A stretch of DNA of 50,781 nucleotides, from contig CAJUAO010000001.1 of NCBI GenBank assembly GCA_910584685.1, forward strand, positions 195,227 to 246,007. The letters are read 5' to 3'. The notes below the pieces were generated by a model. The model had not been told where the DNA came from and ran no database searches. It worked only from the letters and a program-made list of their open reading frames with translations. Source of the DNA: an uncultured Lachnospiraceae bacterium (GTDB lineage Bacteria > Bacillota > Clostridia > Lachnospirales > Lachnospiraceae). Shown piece after piece: positions 27,401 to 35,291 of the stretch. The position numbers and the translations under genes were made by a program. Numbering within the stretch: position 1 is the first letter of the stretch; every line of letters begins with the position of its first letter.

Positions 27401-28235
27401 AGACGGCAAAATACTTGGCGAATATGATTTCACTACAATGGACAGGGAAACACTTGAAAAGCAGTTTGATTACATTGGCGATGCTGCAAATATAAGCATT
27501 TCAGAAGAAGGACTTAAACTTACGGCAGGCAACGGTCTTACAGGTATCTACCATAATGCCCATGATTGGACAAACTATACCATTATGGTAAACGCTCTTA
27601 AGCTTTCAGGTGTTGAAGGCTTCTATATAGGCGTAGGCGCTACCAGAGCCCTGACTGATAAAAAGAATGCTCTTGAGTATGCCATTGGCTTAGACGGAAA
27701 TTGCACAGGTCTTAAGGTGTATAAAAACGGTATTGAAGGCTATACTCTCGGCGACTTCTCATCAAGCAGATGCGCCGGCAATATGAGGGCCGCTATGTTT
27801 GAGGAGCTTAAGGATAATACCGAGTATGCTATAACCGTAAATTACGGTGGCTGTAACGGCAAGGAAATTATTTGCGGCTACGAGGCCTGCGACGGCTCAT
27901 TTATATCCCAGTCTCTTAACTACAAGCTTGAAGCGTATAATAAAGATGTATTTAACTCTGTTACAAAGGATGAAAAGAACTTCTACTTTAAGCTTGTAAA
28001 TGCAGATAATTTTGAAAAGTCCTTAAAGGTAATTATAAATGACGTAAATGTTGCTCCTGGAGCAAAGGCTGTTACTATTACTGCCGCTTCTGAGTTTGTG
28101 CATGTACCAAATGTAAATGTAAAGAATAATGAAATTGTTGTTCCAAAGGAATCTTCTGTTTCCTTCTCAAATGGAGAGGCAATAATTACTCTTCCTGCAA
28201 ATTCAGTTGTAGCTGTTATTGCTGATATTGTGTAG
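24495..28235 (+). CDS. GH51 alpha-L-arabinofuranosidase with LamG, Ig-like and carbohydrate-binding modules
   Basis: It would release terminal arabinofuranose from arabinan or arabinoxylan. The start is at MKKKLIAHYKF, 14 nt after AGGAG; a TTG start at 24450 is less likely. In order: a LamG/concanavalin-like domain (about 1-235), an atrophied bacterial Ig-like domain (about 235-325), the start of the GH51 unit (WGLFYEDINNAADGG), an inserted CBM4/9-like sandwich (about 430-550), and the catalytic barrel. GNEN gives acid/base E714 and VFVGEYAS gives nucleophile E846. Another LamG-like segment (about 965-1125) and a beta-sandwich end follow. At 1246 aa it is about 2.5 times a plain GH51. No signal peptide or anchor is visible, so it is probably cytoplasmic. 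Confidence 0.9.
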   Translation: MKKKLIAHYKFSNQTNIALDYSGNNMNGVALGTNPPEIKEIGGRMAAVFSGGAHKTSYIKLPENLLSDVSDMAGFTMTAWINLSGIHSVWERIIDLGKGPGGPYIFLTRNLRGVAFAGSDLAADPAKALPNGQWIHIAFTISGTKGGTLSSAGPIIYVNGEVAADGSISQTSSGNYGKLRQFFETFKEPVNYKNNFIGLSQYDADADFSGAISEMRFYSDALTEDEIIEEMCETLTDEDIIDLARDKYLPELPRIAVTNLSLPSTLLGENVNVSWKSDNPSAMSNEGKILDIHSASAVNLTATISRGSISDSKTYNFTVLPKELPPYTLTVNGNDETVKISDTLWGLFYEDINNAADGGIYAELVQNRSFEAFNYNVYDPRSGEDGKSDGRNRNPLFAWFGDTNKMTPKFEGGLNEYFGIADRKDVNDCYVEVSDGATIYNRGFCDSNCYCSMYIKEGERYEFSVWAKSKETSKITCMLVDVNDNPVSSEAEILISEDTWKKYGKEPKIYLECTMSGYAQLKLKFTGSVSIDFVSLFPENVWGASPEPSSKTAHSNYTGNSNYRLRRDLVESLIELHPSFLRFPGGCISEGSFIWEDVYDWKDSVGAVETRKENFNCWGYVMTMGLGYMEYFQLAEDLGATPLPVMACGVLCQARSNYANAAGGKLREKYIKNFTDLIDFAINTDFENNEWAKVRKIMGHEAPFDLHLLGIGNENWEPKFMANFEAFYKDIMDYVHTNYPGYDLTIVSTVGAQADDNAYKEDWNFVLGKNKGSSTLRFTDGEKSFEETVSWYENKSDYLDTIADEHYYRPNHYLLNNTDRYNYYYRAYNDDGSINEDKISKVFVGEYASTDKNTLAGAIAEAAIMTSFENNSDVVRLAATAPLFNKILTDGTYRWTPDCIWFDNETVWYTPTYYVQQLFAKYIGKSAVSTSFSTYENGREIPLIPRGGIEIAAGDADILVKSAKVVSNTDGKILGEYDFTTMDRETLEKQFDYIGDAANISISEEGLKLTAGNGLTGIYHNAHDWTNYTIMVNALKLSGVEGFYIGVGATRALTDKKNALEYAIGLDGNCTGLKVYKNGIEGYTLGDFSSSRCAGNMRAAMFEELKDNTEYAITVNYGGCNGKEIICGYEACDGSFISQSLNYKLEAYNKDVFNSVTKDEKNFYFKLVNADNFEKSLKVIINDVNVAPGAKAVTITAASEFVHVPNVNVKNNEIVVPKESSVSFSNGEAIITLPANSVVAVIADIV

Positions 28236-28305
28236 CGGAACATAAGTAAATTCGCTTATAGGGATTTTTTAGGGATTTAATATTTTACCATAAATAAACG
28301 GAGTA

Positions 28306-28348
28306 TCACAAAGTAACATAGTGTTTGTTATTGAGTGATACTCCGTTT
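28306..28348 (+). terminator. Terminator of the GH51 gene
   Basis: AAACGGAGTATCAC (28306-28319) and GTGATACTCCGTTT (28335-28348) are perfect 14-bp arms followed by a T-rich tract. Confidence 0.92.
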
Positions 28349-28380
28349 TATTTAATTTTATATGGTGTGGATGTAAAATG

Positions 28381-28612
28381 TTAATTTGTATACTTGAAAT
28401 AAATTTTTCCCCATATGTAGTCCGGGGCTTAAGAATAAAGGGAGTGCAAGGCTTCAGGAAGTTGGCGGTATTCCCTTGATAGAATTTCTCCCATGTTCCG
28501 AAGCTTTAAAAAACTATATTTAGCTGCCTGCACCCCTTAAGCCCGCCCCAATCCAGCCATGGGAGCCTGTTAATGGGACATACCCGGACTACATGTGAGG
28601 AAAAACCTTAAT
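28381..28612. repeat. Interspersed palindromic element, copy 1
   Basis: The left end TTTTTCCCCATATGTAGTCC and the right end, whose complement reads TTTTTCCTCACATGTAGTCC, form imperfect terminal inverted repeats about 205 bp apart. Inside are the blocks CTTAAGAATAAAGGGAG (28429-28445) and TTCCGAAGCTTTAAAAAAC (28496-28514). Both blocks recur at 35094-35240 and 50651-50781. It sits between the convergent 3' ends of the GH51 and rhomboid-like genes and has no open frame. Confidence 0.8.
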
Positions 28613-28622
28613 TTTTTATTAT

Positions 28623-29558
28623 CTATTGCCTATGCTCATGCGTAAATAAATGCTCCTGACAATACTCATAATTCCCCTTGCACTTTGAACAGAAACGAAA
28701 TACAAGATTTTCATCATCTTCCTCTGTTCTTCCGCAAATTGCGCATTTATGCTTTGTTATTCCCTGTGTTCTTATAGTCTGCTGCCTGTATACCTTCTTT
28801 CTGTGTATTTCCTTTGGAGATATTCTTCTGTAATTTCTTGTGCTTAAGAAGAAGATAAGGAAATTAAGTACCGATATTACAAGGGAAAGTATACACGACC
28901 AGATGGCGCTTCTTAAATCCCTGCTTGAATATATTCCCTGAACAAGGGTGCTTGCCATATCTGTTCTTAAGGCAAGGGAAAGAATTTCCTCATTGAAAAG
29001 ACAGCCTATATATACAAAAAGCTGATATGCCAAATAAATGCCGTCTACTATTGCAAGCCATTTTATCTTTATAGGCAGTATCATCATAAAATATACCTGT
29101 ACGTCAGGAAACAGGGTGGCAAACGCCAAAAAGGACGCCAGATTTATATAGTAGGTACTCATGGAAATATTTATCGCTAAATCCCAGCCTGAGATAAAAC
29201 CTGAAATAAAATACATAAGCATAGCGCCTATAGTCATAAATAAATATCCTGAAAACATATACAGATTATATCTGAAGGTTCCCCAGTATCTCTCTAAGGT
29301 TCTTCCAATCCAGTAATAAAACAGGAACATAAAAATAAGAAATATGCTTATCTCCTGCGGTACAGTACATATCCATGTAAACAACCGCCATACCTGTCCT
29401 CTGCATATATCTGCCGGACTTAATGTAAGCATCATGTATAATTTTGGATTTATAAGAAGAACAATATAACCAATGGCATATGCTCCCAAAACATATGCAA
29501 TAAGATTTGATATTGCATATTTGCCAAATTTTCTCTCTAATTTATTTATAAAATTCAT
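28623..29558 (-). CDS. Rhomboid-like membrane protein with C-terminal zinc ribbon, probably not a protease
   Basis: This 311-aa protein has about six or seven membrane helices (residues 15-235) and the rhomboid-superfamily feature GQVWRLFTW near 54-62 after the first helix. The protease motif GxSx is not visible where it would be expected (INISMSTYYINLASF), nor is a clear catalytic His in the last helix, so it resembles inactive rhomboids or derlins. The C-terminus carries KCAICGR, FCSKCKG, YCQEH and HEH, a likely zinc-binding domain in the cytoplasm. AGGGGAT precedes the ATG. Function unknown. Confidence 0.7.
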   Translation of the reverse strand: MNFINKLERKFGKYAISNLIAYVLGAYAIGYIVLLINPKLYMMLTLSPADICRGQVWRLFTWICTVPQEISIFLIFMFLFYYWIGRTLERYWGTFRYNLYMFSGYLFMTIGAMLMYFISGFISGWDLAINISMSTYYINLASFLAFATLFPDVQVYFMMILPIKIKWLAIVDGIYLAYQLFVYIGCLFNEEILSLALRTDMASTLVQGIYSSRDLRSAIWSCILSLVISVLNFLIFFLSTRNYRRISPKEIHRKKVYRQQTIRTQGITKHKCAICGRTEEDDENLVFRFCSKCKGNYEYCQEHLFTHEHRQ

Positions 29559-29898
29559 AAAGAATATCCCCTTCAGTATTTTAATTATTCAGTGTAGCTA
29601 TATTTTACATTATATGTTTATTCTCTATATTTGTCAAATTTATTTATTCCACATTTATTGAATTTATTGAACTTTTATAGAATTTTTTTAAAAAATTTAT
29701 CAGCAGTCAAACCCTTTAAGGGTATTTTTACTGCTTTAGAAAAAGACTGTCATAATAAGAAATTTTTATACCACATACAATGGTACAAATAAGCCAATTA
29801 TGTGCAGAAAGCAGCACAGGAATTTAGTATAATATCTCTTATTATAACAGCCTTTTTTCAACTTATAAAAAATCATTACTTATACGAAATATCATTTT
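29559..29898. other. Intergenic stretch with LysM-gene terminator
   Basis: No gene is seen in these 340 AT-rich bases. They hold the upstream region of the rhomboid-like gene and the hairpin at 29702-29735. Confidence 0.6.
29702..29735 (-). terminator. Two-tier hairpin terminator behind the LysM gene
   Basis: AGCAGT/ACTGCT form the base and ACCCTT/AAGGGT the tip; the minus strand then runs into ATAAATTTTTT. It is about 160 nt beyond the LysM stop. Confidence 0.65.
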
Positions 29899-30408
29899 TT
29901 ACATATATTTTTTCAGCAGACCTGCCAATTCCTCTACTGTCATATCCTTTTCTCCAATCAGCTCAGACACCTTTAATTTATTTATATCTGATGTCTGCGC
30001 CGATACAGCCTCCGCGCTGCTGTCCATTCCATCAGAAACCTGGCTGTCTGCTTCGTAATCATCCATATAGCCTGCCATGTTTCCCATTACAGGCTGTGTC
30101 TCTGTATCTTCGTATGACGCCATATTCGAATTATTGTCATTCATAGTATTTCCGGCATTTCTGTTCATAATATTAATTCCGTTATCAATCTGCTCCATTT
30201 CCCTTGGCTCCGGCCGCCTGACAGGGATACATATCTCATCTCCTATTTGAAGATTATATACATTTATGTTTCTGTTTGCGCCCATTATCTCGCCTATAGG
30301 CACCTTATAGTATTTACTGATAAGATACAGCGTATCTCCCTTTTTTATAGTATGCACTACTCCATTACATCTTCTACAGTAACATATATTTCCATAATAG
30401 TTATCCAT
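29899..30408 (-). CDS. LysM-domain protein, 169 aa
   Basis: One LysM peptidoglycan-binding motif spans about residues 17-62 (VVHTIKKGDTLYLISKYYKVPIGEIMGANRN then LQIGDEICIP). A short Cys-containing head (NICYCRRCNG) precedes it. A low-complexity Asn/Met/Asp/Ser linker follows, and the C-terminal helix ends VSELIGEKDMTVEELAGLLKKYM. There is no signal peptide. LysM proteins without export signals are common on clostridial spore surfaces, so a coat or cortex role is plausible but not shown. GAGGTAAC precedes the ATG. Confidence 0.8.
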   Translation of the reverse strand: MDNYYGNICYCRRCNGVVHTIKKGDTLYLISKYYKVPIGEIMGANRNINVYNLQIGDEICIPVRRPEPREMEQIDNGINIMNRNAGNTMNDNNSNMASYEDTETQPVMGNMAGYMDDYEADSQVSDGMDSSAEAVSAQTSDINKLKVSELIGEKDMTVEELAGLLKKYM

Positions 30409-30568
30409 GTTACCTCACATTTTAAAATGCTTTCCCTATAGTATATGCCTCTGGTATTTTGTTGATACAAAAAAGTTCTATACGCTGAAGGCTCTGTTTT
30501 TTTCTTTTTCAAATTATATGCTTTGCATAAGCTATTCTTTTATATCTTTAGTAAGTCCCTGCAAATAT

Positions 30569-30601
30569 AAAAGGAATCCTGTTCTTCCGAGGATTCCTTT
30601 T
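30569..30601 (-). terminator. Terminator of the 1422-aa activase gene
   Basis: AAAAGGAATCCT (30569-30580) and AGGATTCCTTTT (30590-30601) are perfect 12-bp arms, with T-rich sequence on the minus strand side. It lies 46 nt after the stop. Confidence 0.85.
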
Positions 30602-30647
30602 GATATATATGATTTTTGATTGATATATATGATATATGCCTTGCCTG

Positions 30648-33600
30648 CTATCTTGCAATTAAATTTTTATTGGCCGTTGCAAGCATCAGCTTAATTCTGT
30701 TAAGCTGGTTTACCTCACTTGCTCCCGGGTCATAGTCTACCGCCACTATATTTGCCTCAGGATGCTCATGGCGAAGCTCCTTAATAACGCCCTTTCCAAC
30801 AACGTGATTCGGCAGGCAGCCAAATGGCTGCGCACACACAATATTCGGCACTCCGCTATGTATAAGCTCAAGCATCTCACCCGTAAGGAACCAGCCTTCT
30901 CCCGTCTGATTACCGTTTGATACTATATCCTCTGCCATCTTCGCAAGCCTGCTTATATGTGACGGCGCGTCAAAATGAACGCTTTCCCTGCATGCCTTTA
31001 CATATGGCTTTCTTACCCATTCAAGTATGCTTATGCAAAGGTTTGACGTTCTTGCGGATTTCTTTGGTACACCAAGATGCTCTGCCTTAAAATTACTGTT
31101 ATAGAAGCAATAAAAGAAGAAATCAAGAAGGTCCGGCATAACCGCCTCGGCTCCCTCGCTCTCCAAAAGCTCCACTATGTAATTATTTGCTGACGGCAGG
31201 AATTTTACAAGTATTTCGCCTACAATACCTACTCTTGGCTTTTTTAGGCTTTCATCTATAGGAAGTCTGTCAAACTCCTCCACAATATTTTTAAGATTTC
31301 TCTTAAACTTTCTCATGCCAAGTCCCGGCTTGCATATATCCTCCTTGCATATTTTTACCCATTTTTCATGGAGTGCATCTGCCGAGCCCTTTTCCTTTTC
31401 ATATGGCCGCATGCGGTAAAGCACCTTCATAAATACGTCGCCGTATACGAGCGCCTGTACCGCCTTTACCACAAGCCTTGGGGTAATTTTAAAGCCGCTG
31501 TTTTTCTCAAAGCCCTGAACGCTTAGGGATATTACGGGAATATGTGATAAGCCTGCTTTTTCAAGGGCCCGTCGTATAAAGCCTATGTAATTTGACGCCC
31601 TGCAGCCTCCTCCCGTCTGGGTCATGACAAGGGCTACCTTATTTAAGTCGTATTCTCCTGAAAGAAGGGCGTCCATCATCATTCCTACCACAATAAGAGA
31701 CGGATAGCAGGCGTCATTATTAACGTACTTTAAGCCTATATCTACGGCATTTTTACATTTTGCCTTATAATCCGGCGACTTTGTGTCTGCCTGGAGAATT
31801 TTTATATTTAATCCCTGAGACCCGAATGCCGGCTCAATAAGCTCAAAATGTATAGGAGACATCTGAGGCACAAGTATGGTATAGCCGGACTCCTTCATTT
31901 CCTTTGTAAACTCATGTCTTTCAATATTTGAAGGGACTATAGTTCTCTTAAGCTTCTTATCTTCCCGCACTCTTAAGGCTGATATAAGGGAGCGTATACG
32001 TATACGCGCCGCTCCAAGATTATTTACCTCGTCAATCTTAAGAACGGTATATATTTTTCCTGATTTTGACAATATATCGCTTACCTGGTCTGTCGTTACG
32101 GCATCAAGACCGCAGCCAAAGGAATTAAGCTGTATAATATCAAGGTTTTCAGTAGTCTTTACATAATTTGCAGCTCTGTAAAGCCTTGAATGATACATCC
32201 ACTGGTCCATAACTATAAGAGGTCTTTCTACCTGTGACAGATGGGCCACGCTTTCCTCCGTGAGAACTGCTATGCCATAGGAATTTATAAGTTCAGGTAT
32301 GCCGTGGTTTATTTCCGGGTCTACATGGTAAGGACGTCCTGCCAGCACTATTCCCCGCCTTCCTGTCCGGTTAAGATATTCTATCGTTTCCTCGCCCTTA
32401 TTCTGCATATCCCGCCTTACTGCCTCAAGCTCGCTCCAGCCTTCCCTTGCTGCATTTTCCACCTCGCCTTCCGTCATATCCGGATACTTGGCTGTAAAAA
32501 CCTTTACAAGCTCATTTTTTGCAGTGTCAAAATTTGTCAGCGCAATAAAGGGATTCATAAAATCAATGTTTTTTGACTTAATTTCCTCCACATTATTCTT
32601 TATATTTTCCGCATATGACGTAACTATCGGACAGTTAAAATGATTATTTGCATCAGGCGACTCATTTCTCTCATATGGTATGCAGGGATAAAAGATAAAC
32701 CTTAAGCCCTGATTTATAAGCCACGCCACATGTCCATGGGCAAGCTTCGCAGGATAACATTCCGACTCGCTTGGAATGGACTCAATTCCAAGCTCATAAA
32801 TCTTACGTGACGATACAGGTGATAATACCACCCTGAAGCCAAGCTTCTTAAAGAAAACTGCCCAGAACGGATAGTTTTCATACATATTAAGAACTCTTGG
32901 TATTCCTACGTCTCCTCTCTTTGCATCCTCCGGAGCCAATGGCTCTATATCAAACACTCTCTTGTTTTTATATTCAAAAAGATTTGGAATATTTTCTTTA
33001 TTCTTTTCCTTTCCAAGTCCCCTTTCACAGCGATTGCCTGTTATAAACTGCCTGCCTCCCGTAAACTTATTTACTGTAAGAAGGCAGTTATTTGTACAGC
33101 CCTTACATCTTGCCATGGCAGTATCAAACTTAAGCTCTTTAATTTTGTCTATTGAAAGCATGGTGGTCTGGGACTTTCCGTCAAAACGCTCCCTTGCCAC
33201 AAGAGCCGCTCCAAATGCTCCCATTATGCCTGCTATGTCCGGTCTTACCGCATCACAGCCGGAAATCTTCTCAAAGCTTCTAAGCACCGCATCATTATAA
33301 AAGGTACCCCCCTGTACCACTACCTTGCTGCCTAAATCCTTTGGGTCAGTAATCTTTATAACCTTATACAATGCATTTTTAATAACGGAGTAAGCAAGTC
33401 CTGCCGATATATCCTCTACAGTAGCTCCCTCCTTCTGTGCCTGCTTTACGTTGCTGTTCATAAATACGGTACATCTTGTTCCCAAATCAATGGGATTCTT
33501 TGCAAATAAGGCGGCCTTTGCAAAGTCTGAAATAGAATAATTAAGGGATTTTGCAAAGGTTTCTATAAATGAGCCGCAGCCTGAAGAGCACGCTTCGTTA

Positions 33601-34916
33601 AGCTGTACCGAATCTACCGTATTATTCTTTATCTTTATGCATTTCATGTCCTGACCGCCAATATCAAGAATACAGTCTACGTCAGGCTCAAAAAATGCTG
33701 CCGCATAATAATGCGATACGGTTTCAACCTCTCCCTCGTCAAGCATAAGCGCAGCCTTAATAAGGGCTTCACCGTAGCCCGTGGAGCATGAATATGCTAT
33801 GCTTGCTTCCTCAGGAAGCTTTTCATATATTTCCTTTATGGCCCGTATAGTCGTTGCCAGAGGACTTCCGTTATTGCTGCTGTAAAAGGAATAAAGCAGA
33901 CTTCCGTCCTCAGCTACAAGGGCCACCTTTGTTGTGGTAGAGCCGGCGTCTATACCAAGATAGCATCTTCCCTTATATAAGGATAAATCTCCCGTATGTA
34001 CACAATGCTCATTATGTCTGGCTGTAAAATCCTCATAATCCTCCTCGCTTGCAAAGAGAGGCTCCATTCTCTTTACCTCAAATTCCATGGTGACACCCTT
34101 TGAAAGCCTGTCAATAAGCTCATCTGCATTCACCTTAACATCCTTACAGTTCATTGCTGCTCCAACTGCCGCAAAAAGATGTGAATGCTCTGGAGCTATA
34201 ATCTGCTCATCCTTAAGCTTAAGCGTTCTTATAAACGCCTCCTTAAGCTCAGATAAAAAGTGCAGCGGTCCTCCTAAGAACGCCACGTTACCCCTTATGG
34301 GCTTGCCGCATGCAAGTCCTGATATGGTCTGATTTACCACTGCCTGAAATATGGAAGCCGAAAGGTCCTCCTTTGTAGCTCCTTCATTTATAAGGGGCTG
34401 TATGTCTGTCTTTGCAAATACTCCGCAGCGGGCTGCTATGGGATATATAGCCTGATAATCCTTTGCATATTCGTTAAGTCCCCCTGCGTCTGTCTGCAAA
34501 AGCGACGCCATCTGGTCTATAAAGGAACCTGTGCCTCCGGCGCAGATACCATTCATACGTTGTTCTATTCCATTTGTAAAATATATTATTTTGGCATCCT
34601 CTCCACCCAGCTCAATAGCTACGTCACACTGAGGCGCGTAATCCTGTAAAGCTGTAGATACTGCCACTACCTCCTGAGTAAATGGTACCTCCAAATGCTT
34701 TGAAAGAGAAAGTCCTCCCGAGCCTGTGATAACAGGCTTAAGCTCCATCTCTCCAAGCTGTTCCCTTGCTTTCTTTAGAAGTCCGTTTAATGTCTCCTGT
34801 ATATTAGCATAATGTCTCTCATATTCTGCAAACAATATATTGCTTTCATCGTCTAAAATGGCAATTTTTACGGTAGTTGAACCTATATCAATTCCCAATT
34901 TATATACATTACTCAT
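30648..34916 (-). CDS. Giant double acyl-CoA dehydratase activase with HgdB-like C-terminus
   Basis: This 1422-aa protein has two ASKHA ATPase units like HgdC, the activator of 2-hydroxyacyl-CoA dehydratase. Unit 1 (about 1-260) has LGIDIGSTTVKIAI, GGEDAK, and cysteines C125 and C164. Unit 2 (about 318-585) has LGIDAGSTTTKVAL, GGQDMK, and C443 and C482. In both, the cysteines are 39 residues apart, as for the iron-sulphur ligands of HgdC. The remainder (about 600-1422) holds a DUF2229-like segment and a region related to dehydratase subunits, with many conserved Cys (ARCKGCTNNCL, PSESECYPAK, NDACYPS, TGGGCRASNY). This architecture is frequent in anaerobic Firmicutes; its substrate is unknown. 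It stands alone, flanked by a terminator. Confidence 0.88.
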   Translation of the reverse strand: MSNVYKLGIDIGSTTVKIAILDDESNILFAEYERHYANIQETLNGLLKKAREQLGEMELKPVITGSGGLSLSKHLEVPFTQEVVAVSTALQDYAPQCDVAIELGGEDAKIIYFTNGIEQRMNGICAGGTGSFIDQMASLLQTDAGGLNEYAKDYQAIYPIAARCGVFAKTDIQPLINEGATKEDLSASIFQAVVNQTISGLACGKPIRGNVAFLGGPLHFLSELKEAFIRTLKLKDEQIIAPEHSHLFAAVGAAMNCKDVKVNADELIDRLSKGVTMEFEVKRMEPLFASEEDYEDFTARHNEHCVHTGDLSLYKGRCYLGIDAGSTTTKVALVAEDGSLLYSFYSSNNGSPLATTIRAIKEIYEKLPEEASIAYSCSTGYGEALIKAALMLDEGEVETVSHYYAAAFFEPDVDCILDIGGQDMKCIKIKNNTVDSVQLNEACSSGCGSFIETFAKSLNYSISDFAKAALFAKNPIDLGTRCTVFMNSNVKQAQKEGATVEDISAGLAYSVIKNALYKVIKITDPKDLGSKVVVQGGTFYNDAVLRSFEKISGCDAVRPDIAGIMGAFGAALVARERFDGKSQTTMLSIDKIKELKFDTAMARCKGCTNNCLLTVNKFTGGRQFITGNRCERGLGKEKNKENIPNLFEYKNKRVFDIEPLAPEDAKRGDVGIPRVLNMYENYPFWAVFFKKLGFRVVLSPVSSRKIYELGIESIPSESECYPAKLAHGHVAWLINQGLRFIFYPCIPYERNESPDANNHFNCPIVTSYAENIKNNVEEIKSKNIDFMNPFIALTNFDTAKNELVKVFTAKYPDMTEGEVENAAREGWSELEAVRRDMQNKGEETIEYLNRTGRRGIVLAGRPYHVDPEINHGIPELINSYGIAVLTEESVAHLSQVERPLIVMDQWMYHSRLYRAANYVKTTENLDIIQLNSFGCGLDAVTTDQVSDILSKSGKIYTVLKIDEVNNLGAARIRIRSLISALRVREDKKLKRTIVPSNIERHEFTKEMKESGYTILVPQMSPIHFELIEPAFGSQGLNIKILQADTKSPDYKAKCKNAVDIGLKYVNNDACYPSLIVVGMMMDALLSGEYDLNKVALVMTQTGGGCRASNYIGFIRRALEKAGLSHIPVISLSVQGFEKNSGFKITPRLVVKAVQALVYGDVFMKVLYRMRPYEKEKGSADALHEKWVKICKEDICKPGLGMRKFKRNLKNIVEEFDRLPIDESLKKPRVGIVGEILVKFLPSANNYIVELLESEGAEAVMPDLLDFFFYCFYNSNFKAEHLGVPKKSARTSNLCISILEWVRKPYVKACRESVHFDAPSHISRLAKMAEDIVSNGNQTGEGWFLTGEMLELIHSGVPNIVCAQPFGCLPNHVVGKGVIKELRHEHPEANIVAVDYDPGASEVNQLNRIKLMLATANKNLIAR

Positions 34917-35291
34917 GATAAATCACATTATCCTTTCTTGTGTGAATGTTTTTTTCAAAACATTTTAGTTTTTACATATTTCCAATATGACCTTACATAA
35001 GCATAATATGTAATATTATCAACGCTTAATACTATCATATTTCGTCTTTTTTTTCAACTTAAAAAATTATAAAAAAGGCCTGTGTTTTTCCTTTATTTTT
35101 CCTTACATAAAGTCCGGGTCTTTAAAATAAAAGAGCTTCGGGTGTCAGGGAAGACAGCCTGTTCCTTTTCCTGCCCTGACGCCCGAAGCTCCCTTATTCT
35201 TAATCCCTCATTGGAAGGAAGAAGCTTTAAAAGTTCAAAAAAGATAAACATTAACCAAACGGATAAATCATAGCGCTATAAAGCTTATCAC
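34917..35291. other. Intergenic stretch holding activase upstream region and repeat copy 2
   Basis: No gene is visible. Bases 34917-35090 are AT-rich and should hold the activase promoter; 35094-35240 is the palindromic element. Confidence 0.6.
35094..35240. repeat. Interspersed palindromic element, copy 2
   Basis: The left end ATTTTTCCTTACATAAAGTC resembles the ends of copies 1 and 3. A strong internal hairpin pairs GAGCTTCGGGTGTCAGGG (35133-35150) with CCCTGACGCCCGAAGCTC (35174-35191), 18 bp with one G-T. The block CTCCCTTATTCTTAA is the reverse complement of the TTAAGAATAA block in the other copies, and AGAAGCTTTAAAAG is the second shared block. It follows the ABC exporter gene and could end its transcript. 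Confidence 0.75.
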
